64,000 nucleotides of DNA from Vesta saturnalis. Taxonomy: Eukaryota > Arthropoda > Insecta > Coleoptera > Lampyridae. A program made the translations under genes and the position numbers. The notes under the pieces were generated by a model, which was not told the DNA's origin, made no database searches, and worked only from the letters and a program-made list of their open reading frames with translations. The DNA lies in NCBI GenBank assembly GCA_036346205.1, contig JARFJB010000004.1:442501-506500 (forward strand). The letters run 5' to 3'. The first letter of the stretch is position 1. Each line of letters opens with the position of its first letter. Shown here piece by piece: positions 62,010 through 64,000 of the stretch.

Positions 62010-62235
62010 GGTATATACATTTATTTTTTACAGTATTGACAGTAGTAATATACATGAGCTTCTCATATGTATTCTGAGCAACTATAACATACCATATTAG
62101 TTTTATTGTCATTTGAAGAGGGACAAAAATTACATCTTTTACGCTTGGTTGTGATTGATTGTTCCCTCACTTCGGCATTACTGGTTGAAGGACTTGACTT
62201 TATAACCATTTCAGCTGCATGAATACTTCGAGGGA
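62010..62235 (-). pseudogene. piggyBac transposase C-terminal Cys-rich domain
   Basis: The minus strand reads KRKRCNFCPSSNDNKTNMVC, then YSCSEYI, a TGA, EAHVYYYCQYCKK and a stop. The C-x2-C...KT...C-x2-C...H...C-x2-C spacing is the RING-like zinc domain at the end of piggyBac transposases, which binds the terminal repeats. The TGA falls where a Cys codon is expected. The upstream DDD core is missing, replaced by mariner sequence from about 62236. The element's 3' terminus is at 48451-48638. Confidence 0.7.
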
Positions 62236-63501
62236 GACGTTTTAATAAAGCTATTGATATGCTTGCGGATTATTTTGAATGTCTTCAGAATGCCGCAGTA
62301 GCTAAAAGATTTTACGCGGCTCGATATCCAAATCGGCGTCCTTGCGATGTAAGAGTTTTTCCCCGATTAGTGGCGAACTTACGAGCCAATGGTAGTTTTC
62401 AGCCTACGTTTCAACGGCAAAGAATTGGAAGAACACAAGAAAATATTAACCGTGTACTGGGCTATATTGAAATAAATCCTCATGTTAGCACTAGAGCATT
62501 ATCCACTGAGTTGGGAATATTGCGGACAACGGTTCAAAATATTTTGAAGGACCAAAGGTAAGTTCTAATGGCCATCAAAGTATATAGGTATTCGTTTAAA
62601 GTTTTTTAATTACTTTAAGAATGCACCCATATCATATTGTTTTGCATCAGGCCTTGAAAGGGGAAGATTTTGATCGAAGGTTACACTATTGCCATTGGAT
62701 GTTAAGCATGATACGCGAAAATAGGGAATTTTTATTTCAAATTCTTTGGTCAGATAAAGCCACCTTCAGTAGTGACGGGAGGGTCAATCCGCACAATATG
62801 CATTATTGGTCTGCAGAAAATCCCCATTGGTTGCGTGAAGTTCAGCGCAAGGACCTTGGAGCTTAAATGTATGGTGTGGCATACTGGGAAGCAGAATTAT
62901 TGGGCCATATTTTTTCGAGCAACTCCTAAATGGCAACGTATTTCTTGACTTTTTGGCCAAAAAAATGCATTGGTATGACTTTTTTTCATGAACAAGTAGC
63001 TAAATGATGCCTAAACAAGCTCGCGAAAACCGCGTTTCGACATCTTGTTCCTAACCTAAAATATCGGTCAAAGAAGATTTTATTCCAAAATCCCTTAAAT
63101 TTTTTTTTTTGTTGTTGTTGTTGGAAGTTGTTCCTCTGGGAACAAGGAAAAAGTTGTTTTTGCAGTTGGATGGTTGCCCAGCACGTTTTGCTATTAATGT
63201 GCGAGAGCATATTAACAGCGGTGGATTGGAAGAGGAAGTCTGTTTCCATGGCCTCCGCGATCGCCAGACTTAACTTGCCTCGATTTTTATTACAGGGGTG
63301 CTTAAAGGACATCGTGTTTCGGACTCAACCTACTACTACAAAGATATGAAAAACCGGATTCGTAACACAATACGTAACATACCGAGAGCTGAAATTGAAG
63401 CTACAGTTTTGTCTAGTCATGAGAGGCTACCACAATGCATAGAGCGTGATGGTCAGCATTTCGAGCATTTACAGGGACATATTCCAGAAAAATATAGTTA
63501 A
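62236..63501 (+). pseudogene. Mariner-type transposase split by a repeat insertion
   Basis: The DUF4817-like N-terminus MLADYFECLQNAAVAKRFYA and YPNRRPCDVRVF, then HTH (STRALSTELGILRTTVQNI), end at an apparent short intron around 62562-62620. The DDE domain follows: LWSDKATF (first Asp), NPHNMHYWSAENPHWL, IIGPYFFEQLLNGNVFLDFL. An inserted segment (62959-63112) interrupts. Then VVPLGTRKKLFLQLDGCPA (second Asp) and WPPRSPDLTCLDF (third), ending HIPEKYS at 63501. Several frame changes. The first 15 or so residues expected before MLADYF are missing, so the 5' end is truncated. Confidence 0.7.
62959..63112. repeat. About 150-bp repeat inserted in the mariner gene, left copy
   Basis: Begins AAAAATGCATTGGTATGAC and ends CCAAAATCCCTTAAATTTTT. 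It interrupts the transposase between LDFL and LEVVP and is the inverse of 63503-63655. Confidence 0.75.
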
Positions 63502-63502
63502 A

Positions 63503-63655
63503 AAAAAATAAAAATTTAAGGGATTTTGGAATAAAATCTTCTTTGACCGATATTTTAGGTTAGGAACAAAATGTCCAAATGTGGTTTTCGCGAGCTTGTT
63601 TAGGCATCATTTAGCTACTTGTTCATGAAAAAAAGTCATACCAATGCATTTAATT
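63503..63655. repeat. About 150-bp repeat after the mariner stop, right copy
   Basis: Starts just after the transposase stop with AAATTTAAGGGATTTTGG and ends GTCATACCAATGCATTTAA; inverse of 62959-63112. It may be the native 3' end of the mariner element, with the left copy a later inverted insertion. From 63656 to 64000 nothing further is recognised except a CAGGGGGTTATTT...AATACCCCCC inverted pair near 63815-63850. Confidence 0.7.
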
Positions 63656-64000
63656 TTTTTACGAACATTCACTGTTTCTGTCGGAATGTCGAAAAAAGCC
63701 CTCTAGCGCCGACATGTGAAGCTAACAAAACTTCAAATATTATAACATTTGTACACCAAGAATAACTCATTCAACGCGCCCAAGCTTGTTAAAATCGGTT
63801 TCGTTTAGAAGATACAGGGGGTTATTTAAGGAAACCTTTGAATACCCCCCACCACTTTATTTTTAGACATACGTCAAAAAGTGTCAAACAAAAAAAGATC
63901 AGATTATCCTCGACTTTAAAGATCAGTTATTTTTTTATTAGATTAATGTAGCAGAATTCACAGAAACATCACTTTTTTAGATTCAAGATTGCAGTTACAT

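Overview
The window looks like repeat-rich, AT-rich insect genomic DNA. The evidence is short introns with GT/AG borders, an I-type LINE with TAA tails, Penelope-like, piggyBac, Tc1/mariner and CACTA transposon relics, a DUF4806-like multi-exon gene and very long (TA)n arrays. Almost all recognisable protein coding belongs to mobile elements. The only convincing host exon is a first coding exon of an alpha-tocopherol-transfer-like (CRAL-TRIO) protein at 12721-12871 on the minus strand. All family calls are by eye from motifs; no search was run and the species is not identified.

Layout. 1-2.3 kb: an element with about 480-bp inverted arms. 2.7-3.2 kb: tRNA-derived repeat copies. 3.6-4.8 kb: a small unknown spliced gene relic and a 215-bp tandem repeat. 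5.0-6.6 kb and 14.7-15.9 kb: two Penelope-like 3' fragments with a GIY-YIG domain. 9.6-12.2 kb: two foldback/MITE-like elements back to back, each bordered by (TA)n. 17.5-23.3 kb: a decayed Gypsy-type LTR retrotransposon with gag and protease but no RT or integrase. 24.0-36.4 kb: a 7-kb nearly palindromic element (29428-36431) with AGT...ACT ends, a small acidic ORF in each arm, and a direct 4.5-kb duplication on its left that may be an assembly artefact. 37.7-38.8 kb: a TA-flanked MITE. 38.9-45.3 kb: a region bracketed by inverted clusters of tandem repeats, holding two different Tc1/IS630-type transposase relics. 46.1-47.4 kb: a Crypton-like tyrosine recombinase pseudogene split by a SINE with a 13-bp target duplication.

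48.4-62.2 kb is a four-layer nest. A piggyBac-like element was cut by a 13.4-kb CACTA/EnSpm-like element (48639-62007), whose minus-strand genes are a TNP2-like transposase and a five-exon DUF4806-type gene. The second gene was split between exons 2 and 3 by two head-to-tail I-type LINEs (50376-57139), each ending in (TAA)n. From 62.2 kb to the end lies a mariner-type transposase broken by an unusual inverted pair of about 150-bp sequences.

The strongest candidates for something undescribed are the palindromic element (6-bp CACATT duplication, iteron-like subterminal repeats, a lysine/aspartate-rich 90-aa ORF in both arms) and the CACTA element with its DUF4806 companion gene. Parts of 21.4-28.5 kb differ from their sister copies by many 1-3 base deletions, which looks more like uncorrected long-read sequence than biology and should be checked first.
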